Assembly: GCA_024687165.1 (NCBI GenBank)
Contig: JAILEY010000059.1
Coordinates: forward strand, 1-64,000
Reading direction: 5' to 3'
Length of the DNA: 64,000 bases
Source of the DNA: Treponema sp.
GTDB taxonomy: Bacteria > Spirochaetota > Spirochaetia > Treponematales > Treponemataceae
Shown here: piece after piece, positions 50,285 through 58,346 of the stretch
Position numbering within the stretch: the stretch's first letter is position 1
Layout of the letters: every line of letters starts with the position of its first letter
Program-made: the position numbers and the translations under genes
The notes under the pieces: generated by a model
Seen by the model: only the letters and a program-made list of their open reading frames with translations
What the model was told of the DNA's origin: nothing
The model's database searches: none

Positions 50285-52336
50285 ATGAAAAAAATTTTTA
50301 CATACATCAAAACAAGACCATTAGCATTAGTTTCGCTGATTTTTATATTTGTACTTTATTTTGTAATGATATTTGCTGAATTTATTGCACCTTATTCAGC
50401 AGTAAAAACTTTTTCAAGAAATTCTTATCATCCTGCAAATGTTGAACTTGGACTTGGAAAAATTAAAGTCAGGGAATGCAGAGTACTTGAGCCGGCAACA
50501 TGGAAATATGCAAAGGTAAAAGGCTATGAACATAAGTTGAAATTTTTTGTGCATGGAGAAAAATACAAACTGCTTGGATTTATTCCGTGTGACATTCATT
50601 TGTTTGGAACTGAAGCTGAAGAAAATCAGGAAGCATATCCAGTTTATATTTTTGGTGCAGATCATCTTGGCCGCGATATGTTTTCAAGAATAGTTTATGG
50701 TTCAAGAATATCGCTTACAATCGGATTTGCGGCAAGTGCTGTTTCTCTTCTTCTTGCAATATTTTTTGGTGGGCTTGCAGGATTTTACGGCGGTGCAACT
50801 GACTGGACCATAATGAGAGTTAGTGAATTTTTTATGCTGATTCCGGGGCTTTATTTAATTTTATTTCTGCGTTCACTTTTAAACACAAACATGGACAGCG
50901 GAACTGCATACATGATGATAACGATAATTCTTTCGCTTGTAGGATGGCCGGGCAGTGCAAGAACTTTGCGCGGAATGATTCATGCAATTAAGAGAGAAGA
51001 CTTTGTGCAGAACGCAATTCTTGAAGGAGAGCCTTCGCTTGTAATTGTTTTTAAGCATATAATCCCGCAGATAGCAAGTCTTTTAATTGTAAGTACAACG
51101 CTCGCAATTCCAGGCTTTATCATGAGTGAAACTACTTTGTCTTATCTTGGTCTTGGAATAAGTGATCCGTCTGTAAGCTGGGGTTCTCTTATTAACAGGG
51201 ATATTTCTACAATAAATAATCTTAAAAATTTTCCGTGGCTTTTAATTCCTGTCTGGATACTTCTTGCAGTAACGTTAGCATTCAATTTTCTTGGTGATGC
51301 ACTCCGCGATTTTTATGATCCGTATCACGCAATATTCAAAAAGAAAAAAAGAGTTTTTGCAGCAACTCAAAAAATTGTACAGAAAGAAAATGCAGAAAAT
51401 GACAGCCTGCTTTCTGTAGAAAATTTGTACGTTACATTTGATTTAATCCGTGGAAGAAAAAGAATAGAAATTCAGTCTGTCCGTGGAATTTCGTATTCAC
51501 TAAAGCGCGGTGAAATTTTAGGAATCGTCGGTGAAAGTGGAAGCGGAAAATCAGTTTCTTCAACATCTATAATCGGTTTGCTTGGAGAAAATGCTTCAGT
51601 CAGCGGAAGAATAATTTATGACGGTGTAGACCTTTTGTCGCTGAGTCAGAGGGAACTTCGGGAATATCGCGGAAAAAAGATTGCCTATATTTTTCAGGAA
51701 CCGGGACGGTCTTTTGATCCTCTGCAGAATATTGAAAATGTCTTCGCAGAAACTTTAAGAAATAAAGATAAAAATCTTACGGATGAAGAGTGCCGTTCAA
51801 AAGCAATTGAACTTTTAACAGAAGTCGGATTGCCGGATCCAGAGAGCAGATTGAAAAATTTCCCGCATCAGTTTAGCGGCGGTCAGCTTCAGAGAATCAG
51901 CATCGCACTTTCAATCGCTCAGGATTGTGAACTTTTGATTGCAGATGAGCCGACAACAGCTCTGGACGTAACAATTCAATCCCAGATAGTTCAGCTTTTG
52001 TCTGATTTGCGCGAAAAAAGAAAACTCTCGATTATTTTTATCAGCCATAACATTGAACTTGTAGCTCAGCTCAGCGACAGAATGATTGTTATGTACGGCG
52101 GAAAAATCATGGAAAGCGGAAGTTCTTCTCAGATTATGGAAAATCCTAAAAATCCTTATACGAAAGCACTTTTGTCTTCAAGTCCGAAATTCGGAACAAA
52201 TTATACAACGGATGCACTTGAAGCAATTCCTGGAAAAGTTGCTGATCCTGCAAATCCTGAGCCCGGCTGTCCTTTTGCTCCAAGATGTTCTAAAGCGGAT
52301 GAAAGCTGTAAAAAAGCAATGAAGGAGGAATGCTAA
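50285..52336 (+). CDS. fused ABC transporter permease-ATPase (OppC-OppD type)
   Basis: N-terminal OppC permease (DHLGRDMFSRIVYGSRISL) and C-terminal OppD ATPase (GESGSGKSVSSTSIIG, FSGGQLQRISIALSIA, LIADEPTTALDVT) in one 683-aa ORF. Confidence 0.94.
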   Translation: MKKIFTYIKTRPLALVSLIFIFVLYFVMIFAEFIAPYSAVKTFSRNSYHPANVELGLGKIKVRECRVLEPATWKYAKVKGYEHKLKFFVHGEKYKLLGFIPCDIHLFGTEAEENQEAYPVYIFGADHLGRDMFSRIVYGSRISLTIGFAASAVSLLLAIFFGGLAGFYGGATDWTIMRVSEFFMLIPGLYLILFLRSLLNTNMDSGTAYMMITIILSLVGWPGSARTLRGMIHAIKREDFVQNAILEGEPSLVIVFKHIIPQIASLLIVSTTLAIPGFIMSETTLSYLGLGISDPSVSWGSLINRDISTINNLKNFPWLLIPVWILLAVTLAFNFLGDALRDFYDPYHAIFKKKKRVFAATQKIVQKENAENDSLLSVENLYVTFDLIRGRKRIEIQSVRGISYSLKRGEILGIVGESGSGKSVSSTSIIGLLGENASVSGRIIYDGVDLLSLSQRELREYRGKKIAYIFQEPGRSFDPLQNIENVFAETLRNKDKNLTDEECRSKAIELLTEVGLPDPESRLKNFPHQFSGGQLQRISIALSIAQDCELLIADEPTTALDVTIQSQIVQLLSDLREKRKLSIIFISHNIELVAQLSDRMIVMYGGKIMESGSSSQIMENPKNPYTKALLSSSPKFGTNYTTDALEAIPGKVADPANPEPGCPFAPRCSKADESCKKAMKEEC

Positions 52337-53317
52337 ATGGAAAAGAAAATTCTTCTTCAGATAAAAAATCTTTCAAAACGATTCGGCCTTGATGCAGGTT
52401 TTTTTGCAAAAGCTGATAAACAGGTTTATGCGGTAAATGATGTCAGCTTTGAGATTGAAAAAGGAAAAACATACGGTCTTGTAGGTGAAAGCGGCTGCGG
52501 AAAAACAACAATTGCGCGGCTTTTAATCAGAATGTATGAAGCAAACAGCGGAAAAATTCTTTACACTGATTCAAATGGCGAAACTAAAGATGTTGTTAAA
52601 CTGAACAAAAAAGAGCTTCAGCGTTACAGAGAAAAGGTAAAATATATTTTTCAGGATCCTTCACGTTCTATGAATCCACGTCTTACTGTTTTCGGGATTT
52701 TAACTTCCTGTCTAAAACATTCAGCTTTGTGGATTAATAAAGAAGATGCCCGTAAAAAAGCAGAAAAAATCATGGAAGAAATCGGTTTTTCAAAAGAGGA
52801 TTTAGACCGTCATCCGCAGGATTTTTCAGGTGGTCAGAGACAAAGAATTTCTATTGCACGCGGACTGATTATGGAGCCTGAGCTTTTAATCTGTGATGAA
52901 GTTGTAAGCGCCCTTGATGTGTCTGTTCAGGCTCAGATTTTAAATCTTCTTCAGGATCTTCGCAAAAAAAGGGAGCTTTCGTTTCTTTTTATAGCTCATG
53001 ATTTAAGGGTAAGCTGCTGGTTCTGTGACAAAATAGGCGTAATGTACCGCGGAATGCTTGTAGAAGAGGCAAATGCTGCTGATTTGTATAAAACTGCACT
53101 TCATCCGTATACACAAACGCTTTTTGCAGGTTCAGGCGGAAATTTTAAGGCAGCAAAATCTGGTGAGATGAAAACGCTTCTTGAATCTCCAAAAGGCTGC
53201 CCGTTTGCCCACAGATGCCCAAAATGCACTGAAAAATGTACTCTTGAAGTGCCGGGTTGGGTACAGATTTCAGAAAATCAGAAGGTAAGATGCTGGAATT
53301 TTGCAGATAAATGTTGA
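52337..53317 (+). CDS. oligopeptide/dipeptide ABC transporter ATP-binding protein (OppF type)
   Basis: GESGCGKTTIARLL, FSGGQRQRISIARGL, CDEVVSALDVSVQAQILNLL. Confidence 0.95.
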   Translation: MEKKILLQIKNLSKRFGLDAGFFAKADKQVYAVNDVSFEIEKGKTYGLVGESGCGKTTIARLLIRMYEANSGKILYTDSNGETKDVVKLNKKELQRYREKVKYIFQDPSRSMNPRLTVFGILTSCLKHSALWINKEDARKKAEKIMEEIGFSKEDLDRHPQDFSGGQRQRISIARGLIMEPELLICDEVVSALDVSVQAQILNLLQDLRKKRELSFLFIAHDLRVSCWFCDKIGVMYRGMLVEEANAADLYKTALHPYTQTLFAGSGGNFKAAKSGEMKTLLESPKGCPFAHRCPKCTEKCTLEVPGWVQISENQKVRCWNFADKC

Positions 53318-53427
53318 TTTTTAGCGGATGTCAATGAAAAAATTCGCATCAGACATTTAAAAATCTGCAAATTTTGTAATTTTTTGTTTCTTTTTAGAGA
53401 AATAAAAGAAAAATCTCCAAATTCTCG

Positions 53428-53461
53428 ATGGGTACAGTTTTTTATATTTTTCTGTACCCAT
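53428..53461. repeat. perfect 10-bp inverted repeat between oppF and nrdD
   Basis: ATGGGTACAG N14 CTGTACCCAT. Confidence 0.7.
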
Positions 53462-53592
53462 AAAATATTAATATTCTTAGTAATTATCGTACAAAAAAAA
53501 ATCTGTCACTTAAAAATGTGTTGAAATCGCATAGAATCAAGATTTTTGAAAAAAAAGCTCAAAAATGAGGAGTTCTCTCACATTGACGTAAA

Positions 53593-53640
53593 ACACTACT
53601 GCTAGTATACTTGCAATTACCAATACGCAATATAGAGTGT
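53593..53640. promoter_or_regulatory. putative tandem NrdR boxes upstream of nrdD
   Basis: ACACTACTGCTAGTAT (53593-53608) and ACGCAATATAGAGTGT (53625-53640), 32 bp start-to-start; the second matches acacwatatatwgtgt at 14/16, the first at 11/16. Confidence 0.6.
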
Positions 53641-53657
53641 AGTGGTAGGGGATATCT

Positions 53658-55820
53658 ATGAAAATCATCAAACGCAGCGGTGCCGAGGTAGCATATGACC
53701 GCAATAAAATTGTAACTGCAATTAAGAAGGCAAATGAACAGGTTGGGGAAAAAGACCGTCTTACAAATGAGCAGATCAATTCTATAGTTGATGATATTGA
53801 AATAGATTGTAACCGCTCTGGTCACGCTTTGAATGTAGAGGATATTCAGGACCTTGTTGAAACCGGCATTATGAAAAATGACGCTTTCAACGTGGCCAAA
53901 CTCTACATTACTTACCGTTATCGTCACCAGCTTCTGAGAAAAGAAAACACTACTGATCAGCAGATCATGAGTCTTCTAGAGGAAAACAACGAAGAAGTTA
54001 AGCAGGAAAATTCAAACAAAAATCCTACAGTAGTTTCAGTTCAGCGCGACTATATGGCTGGCGAAGTTTCAAAGGATATTACAAGACGATTCCTTCTTGA
54101 TCCGGATATCTGCCAGGCACATGACGACGGAATTATCCACTTCCATGATGCAGACTATTTTGCACAGCACATGCACAACTGTGACCTTGTAAATCTTGAA
54201 GACATGCTTCAGAACGGCACAGTAATCAGCGGAACAAAAATTGATCGTCCACATTCTTTCAGTACGGCATGTAATATTGCAACACAGATTATTGCTCAGG
54301 TTGCAAGCTGTCAGTACGGTGGACAGAGTATAACATTGACTCATCTTGCCCCATTTGTAGATGTAAGCCGTAAGAAGATTCAGAAGGAAATTGAAAATAC
54401 CCTTAAGAATGCCGGTGTTGAAGTTACACAGGATCAGTTTAATTACATGGTTGAACAGCGTGTAAAAGAAGAAATTAAGCGCGGTGTTCAGACAATTCAG
54501 TATCAGGTTATAACATTGATGACAACAAACGGACAGGCTCCTTTTGTTACAGTTTTCATGTACCTTAATGAAGCAAAAAATGATCAGGAAAAACAGGATC
54601 TTGCCCTCATTATTGAAGAAGTTTTGAAGCAGCGTTATCAGGGTGTAAAAAATGAAAAAGGTATCTGGATTACACCTGCATTCCCTAAGCTTATTTATGT
54701 TCTTGAAGGTGACAATGTAGATCAGGGAAGCGAATATTATTACCTTACAGAACTTGCTGCAAAATGTACTGCACGCCGCATGGTTCCGGATTATATTTCA
54801 GAAAAGAAGATGCTTGAGCTTAAGGAAGGCAACTGTTATCCATGCATGGGATGCCGTTCGTTCCTTACAGTTTACCGCGATGAAACAGGTAAGCCTAAGT
54901 TCTACGGAAGATTTAACCAGGGTGTTGTAACACTGAACCTTGTTGATGTTGCTTGTTCTTCTGGTGGAAATAAAGAAAAGTTCTGGCAGATTATGGCTGA
55001 ACGACTTGAGCTTTGTCACAGAGCACTTAAAATCCGCCATGATCGTCTTTTGGGAACTAAGTCAGATGTTGCACCAATTTTGTGGCAGAACGGAGCAATT
55101 GCACGTCTTCAGAAGGGTGAAGTAATCGACAAGCTTTTGTACAACGGATATTCAACAATTTCTCTTGGATACGCTGGTCTTTGTGAATGTGTAAGATTTA
55201 TGACTGGAAAGAGTCACACTGATACAGAAGCAAAACCTTTCGCACTTGAAGTAATGCACGCCCTAAATGATGCATGTAAGAGATGGAAGAATACTGAACA
55301 TATTGATTATTCAGTTTACGGAACACCTCTTGAAAGTACAACATATAAATTTGCAAAATGTCTTAAGCGTCGTTTTGGAATTATTGAAGGTGTTACAGAC
55401 AAGAACTATATTACAAACAGCTATCATGTAAATGTAACAGAAAAAATCGATGCATTTACAAAGCTTACATTTGAATCTCAGTTCCAGGAATTGAGCCCGG
55501 GTGGAGCAGTCAGCTACGTAGAAGTTCCAAACATGGAAAATAATATTCCTGCTGTAATGACACTTCTTAAGCATATTTATAATAACATTATGTATGCTGA
55601 ATTAAATACAAAGAGCGATTACTGCCAGAAGTGTGGTTATACAGGTGAAATTCAGATTCAAAAAGATGAAGACGGAAAGCTGATTTGGGTTTGCCCGAAT
55701 TGCGGAAACCATGATCAGAATACAATGAACGTTGCCCGAAGAACCTGCGGTTACATAGGAACCCAATACTGGAACCAGGGTCGCACTCAGGAAATCAAAG
55801 AGCGCGTTCTGCATCTGTAA
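53658..55820 (+). CDS. nrdD: anaerobic ribonucleoside-triphosphate reductase
   Basis: ATP-cone N-terminus (KIIKRSGAEVAYDRNKIVTAIKKAN), C-terminal zinc ribbon (CQKCGYTG...CPNCGN) and glycyl-radical RRTCGYIG. Confidence 0.97.
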   Translation: MKIIKRSGAEVAYDRNKIVTAIKKANEQVGEKDRLTNEQINSIVDDIEIDCNRSGHALNVEDIQDLVETGIMKNDAFNVAKLYITYRYRHQLLRKENTTDQQIMSLLEENNEEVKQENSNKNPTVVSVQRDYMAGEVSKDITRRFLLDPDICQAHDDGIIHFHDADYFAQHMHNCDLVNLEDMLQNGTVISGTKIDRPHSFSTACNIATQIIAQVASCQYGGQSITLTHLAPFVDVSRKKIQKEIENTLKNAGVEVTQDQFNYMVEQRVKEEIKRGVQTIQYQVITLMTTNGQAPFVTVFMYLNEAKNDQEKQDLALIIEEVLKQRYQGVKNEKGIWITPAFPKLIYVLEGDNVDQGSEYYYLTELAAKCTARRMVPDYISEKKMLELKEGNCYPCMGCRSFLTVYRDETGKPKFYGRFNQGVVTLNLVDVACSSGGNKEKFWQIMAERLELCHRALKIRHDRLLGTKSDVAPILWQNGAIARLQKGEVIDKLLYNGYSTISLGYAGLCECVRFMTGKSHTDTEAKPFALEVMHALNDACKRWKNTEHIDYSVYGTPLESTTYKFAKCLKRRFGIIEGVTDKNYITNSYHVNVTEKIDAFTKLTFESQFQELSPGGAVSYVEVPNMENNIPAVMTLLKHIYNNIMYAELNTKSDYCQKCGYTGEIQIQKDEDGKLIWVCPNCGNHDQNTMNVARRTCGYIGTQYWNQGRTQEIKERVLHL

Positions 55821-55842
55821 AAATAATCAAAAATGATTTTGC

Positions 55843-55883
55843 AATAGACTGAAATCTTAATACGGTTTCAGTCTATTTTTTTT
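55843..55883 (+). terminator. Rho-independent terminator after nrdD
   Basis: AATAGACTGAAA...TTTCAGTCTATT perfect 12-bp stem followed by TTTTTT. Confidence 0.92.
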
Positions 55884-55888
55884 GTCTT

Positions 55889-56086
55889 TCTTTTTTAGAA
55901 AAGGTCTAAGGGCAAAGGAGCATTGCTCTAAGGACTTTAAAGCTTTGCTCTTAGACCTACGGACCTTTGCTCTTAGAGCAACGGAGCAAAGTCCTTAGAC
56001 CTACAGAGTTTTGCCCTTAGACCTACGGAGCAAAGTCCTTAGACCTACAGAGTTTTGCCCTTAGAGTAACGGTGTAAAGTCCTTAG
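55889..56086. repeat. 22-bp tandem repeat array, ~9 periods
   Basis: CTAAG/CTTAG unit ends at 55910, 55932, 55954, 55976, 55998, 56020, 56042, 56064 and 56086, exactly every 22 bp; best units ACCTACGGAGCAAAGTCCTTAG and ACCTACAGAGTTTTGCCCTTAG (the latter twice identical). Confidence 0.93.
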
Positions 56087-56112
56087 ACTTAGATTTCTCA
56101 GAAAAAGTCTGT

Positions 56113-56141
56113 TTGACATATACACGCTCTATGTGTATAAT
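56113..56141 (+). promoter_or_regulatory. higBA promoter with internal palindrome (candidate operator)
   Basis: TTGACA-N17-TATAAT; palindrome TATACAC-N7-GTGTATA at 56119-56139. Confidence 0.75.
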
Positions 56142-56147
56142 ATAAAT

Positions 56148-56429
56148 ATGATAAAGAGTTTTGCGGACAGAGAAACGGAGCATGTTTATAAACAGGAGTT
56201 TTCAAGTCGGCTTCCGAATACAATTCAGAAAGTTGCCTTGCGAAAGCTGATGTTGATAGATAATGCAAAGTGCCTAGAGGATTTACGAATACCTCCGAAT
56301 AATCATCTTGAACAATTTGTAGGAGACAGAAAAGGACAATACTCTATCCGTAAAAATGACCAGTGGCGTGTCTGCTTTACAGAAAAAGACGGACACTTTT
56401 ATGATGTAGAAATTGTGGATTACCACTAG
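56148..56429 (+). CDS. higB: RelE/HigB-family toxin
   Basis: MIKSFADRETEHVY...GDRKGQYSIRKNDQWRVCFTEKDGHFYDVEIVDYH typical of HigB. Confidence 0.92.
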   Translation: MIKSFADRETEHVYKQEFSSRLPNTIQKVALRKLMLIDNAKCLEDLRIPPNNHLEQFVGDRKGQYSIRKNDQWRVCFTEKDGHFYDVEIVDYH

Positions 56430-56438
56430 GAGAATGCT

Positions 56439-56735
56439 ATGGCTGATTATATCGAAACACCAACAATGGGTGAAATCTTAAATGAAGAATTCTTAATTCC
56501 TCTTGGACTTTCTGCATATAAAGTTGCTAAGGAAATTAATGTTCCTACATCCCGTATTCAAGATATTCTTCATAATCGCAGAAAAATTACTGTAGATACA
56601 TCTTTGCGTCTTGCAAAATTCTTTGGAGTTTCAGACGGATATTTTATGGCTTTGCAAGACGACATAGATATACGAAATGCAAAATTAGAACTCGCTCCGC
56701 AGTTAGAAGAAATAAAAACTTATGCTTATGCGTAA
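56439..56735 (+). CDS. higA: HigA-family antitoxin (XRE HTH)
   Basis: PTMGEILNEEFLIPLGLSAYKVAKEINVPTSRIQDILHNRRKITVDTSLRLAKFFGVSDGYFMALQ. Confidence 0.94.
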   Translation: MADYIETPTMGEILNEEFLIPLGLSAYKVAKEINVPTSRIQDILHNRRKITVDTSLRLAKFFGVSDGYFMALQDDIDIRNAKLELAPQLEEIKTYAYA

Positions 56736-56937
56736 TGCCATAATAAGAAGTTTAAAGCTGACAATTATTCTTATTCATTTTTCATCTGTTCAGTCGTAGT
56801 AATGAAGATTTTATTTGTAAAATATTTTGAATTAATGAAACTTGAATGATTTTCGAATATTATTCAAATCAGCTTTTGTGACACGTTAAACCCGCAACTT
56901 CTGAAGAAATAAAATTATTAGAATCTTTTGAGGCTTT

Positions 56938-57393
56938 ATGAATACATTAGAATATTTTTCAGACTTTCATGATTGGAAATCAAAAAAAAATGATTTTTCT
57001 CTTTTAGATTATTTACCTCTTAAGATTAATAGCGAACAGCTATTATTAGCAAACTTGTTATTTTTCCCAAAACTTGTTGAAGAAGATGGTTGTTTTTTTA
57101 TAGAAGAAAGTCGACAAAAGAAATTTTTAGAGCAGGCGAAAAATAGTTGCAAGGATAAGTCTTCATTAGAAAAATATATTAATTGTATTTTTCTTGAATG
57201 TATGTTTATTTGTAAAACAGATAAAGATAGAAAACTAATACAACATTTGGCTGAGCATATAAAACACAGTTGGGATTTATGGTTTAAAGAAAAATATCCT
57301 GAATTAAATATGGTGACAGAAATTTATGAAGACGAGTTTGACGGATGGTGTATAACATGTTATCAAATTTGCAAATTAAAAACGGACCAATAA
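56938..57393 (+). CDS. hypothetical protein
   Basis: 151-aa ORF in an accessory segment; no recognised domain. Confidence 0.5.
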   Translation: MNTLEYFSDFHDWKSKKNDFSLLDYLPLKINSEQLLLANLLFFPKLVEEDGCFFIEESRQKKFLEQAKNSCKDKSSLEKYINCIFLECMFICKTDKDRKLIQHLAEHIKHSWDLWFKEKYPELNMVTEIYEDEFDGWCITCYQICKLKTDQ

Positions 57394-57448
57394 CAGTTGG
57401 AGATGAATTTGAAACGAGTGCATGTGTGATTGTAAAGGAGCCTGGTAA

Positions 57449-57883
57449 ATGAAGAATAGTATAAAGATTTCAATATGTTTAATGTCAATTATTTTAGTAT
57501 GTTTTTCTTTATTTGGCTGTAAAAAAAATAAAAATCTTGAAATTGAATTTTTACCCAATACAAATAATGTTTTTCTTAATGAACTGGTAACAATCTATGC
57601 AAAAGATTTTGATTCTAAAATTGGAAAATTAATAATCACAGAAGATAATCTTATTTTTCTTGAGCAACAATTAGCAGCATGTATAGAAAGAGGTTACGTG
57701 AAGATTCCTGATTTAGATGTAAGAAATGAATTGTTTATACTTGTAAATTTTTATTCGGCTTATAAAGAGTTTGGTATGGCATTAATGAATGCTAATAAAA
57801 ATTTTTTTATAGATTTAGATCATTATAGTTTTGAAATAAATTCTTATTTTCAAAAATATGTTGATTATATTGTTATAAAATAA
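57449..57883 (+). CDS. putative lipoprotein, hypothetical
   Basis: Signal peptide/lipobox SIILVCFSLFGCKKN; 144 aa. Confidence 0.6.
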   Translation: MKNSIKISICLMSIILVCFSLFGCKKNKNLEIEFLPNTNNVFLNELVTIYAKDFDSKIGKLIITEDNLIFLEQQLAACIERGYVKIPDLDVRNELFILVNFYSAYKEFGMALMNANKNFFIDLDHYSFEINSYFQKYVDYIVIK

Positions 57884-57911
57884 TTATAGAAAAATAGATT
57901 TTGTTACGTGG

Positions 57912-57987
57912 GGATATGCAGGCGAGATTCAGATTGAAAAAGATGAAGACGGAAAGCTGATTTGGGTTTGCCCGAATTGCGGAAACC
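57912..57987 (+). repeat. partial second copy of the nrdD zinc-ribbon coding sequence
   Basis: 76 bp matching 55635-55710 with 5 mismatches by eye, all in the first ~28 bp; encodes GYAGEIQIEKDEDGKLIWVCPNCGN. Confidence 0.9.
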
Positions 57988-58154
57988 GACAGTTCTGGTG
58001 TCGAGGATATTTCATTGACACGGTAGGAAGGAATAAAACTACGATAGAGAAATATATCAGAAATCAATTGATGGAAGATAAGGTATCAGAGCAGTTAGAA
58101 ATGAAAGAATTATTTGACCCGTTTACGGGAGAGCCAGCAAAAGATGGCAAGTAA
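57981..58154 (+). pseudogene. 3' remnant of IS200-type transposase tnpA
   Basis: Manual translation GNRQFWCRGYFIDTVGRNKTTIEKYIRNQLMEDKVSEQLEMKELFDPFTGEPAKDGK*, the C-terminus of IS200-family TnpA. Confidence 0.87.
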
Positions 58155-58190
58155 AAAAATAGTCAGATAATAAGACTTTTCTAAAAAGAA

Positions 58191-58309
58191 GCTGCTTTAG
58201 CAGCAGCCAGAAAAAGTGGTGCGCATGGCAGTCATTTCAGTGCGCAATAGCGCTGGCCGGTAACAAAGGGTTATACCCGCAGAGCAAACCACCGGCTGAG
58301 CCGGTGGTT
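58191..58309. mobile_element. probable IS200/IS605-family right-end hairpin region
   Basis: Downstream of the tnpA remnant: GCTGC TTTA GCAGC and a perfect AACCACCGGC TGA GCCGGTGGTT hairpin (58287-58309). Confidence 0.65.
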
Positions 58310-58346
58310 ATGATTTATATACCTGCTTCTGATGAATTTGCATTTT

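Noticed and set aside
55889-56086. Possible CRISPR array
   Set aside because: Units abut every 22 bp with no unique spacers, and no cas genes are in the window.
57905-58310. Intact IS200 element
   Set aside because: Only the tnpA 3' end and downstream hairpins are present; the catalytic HUH part is missing.
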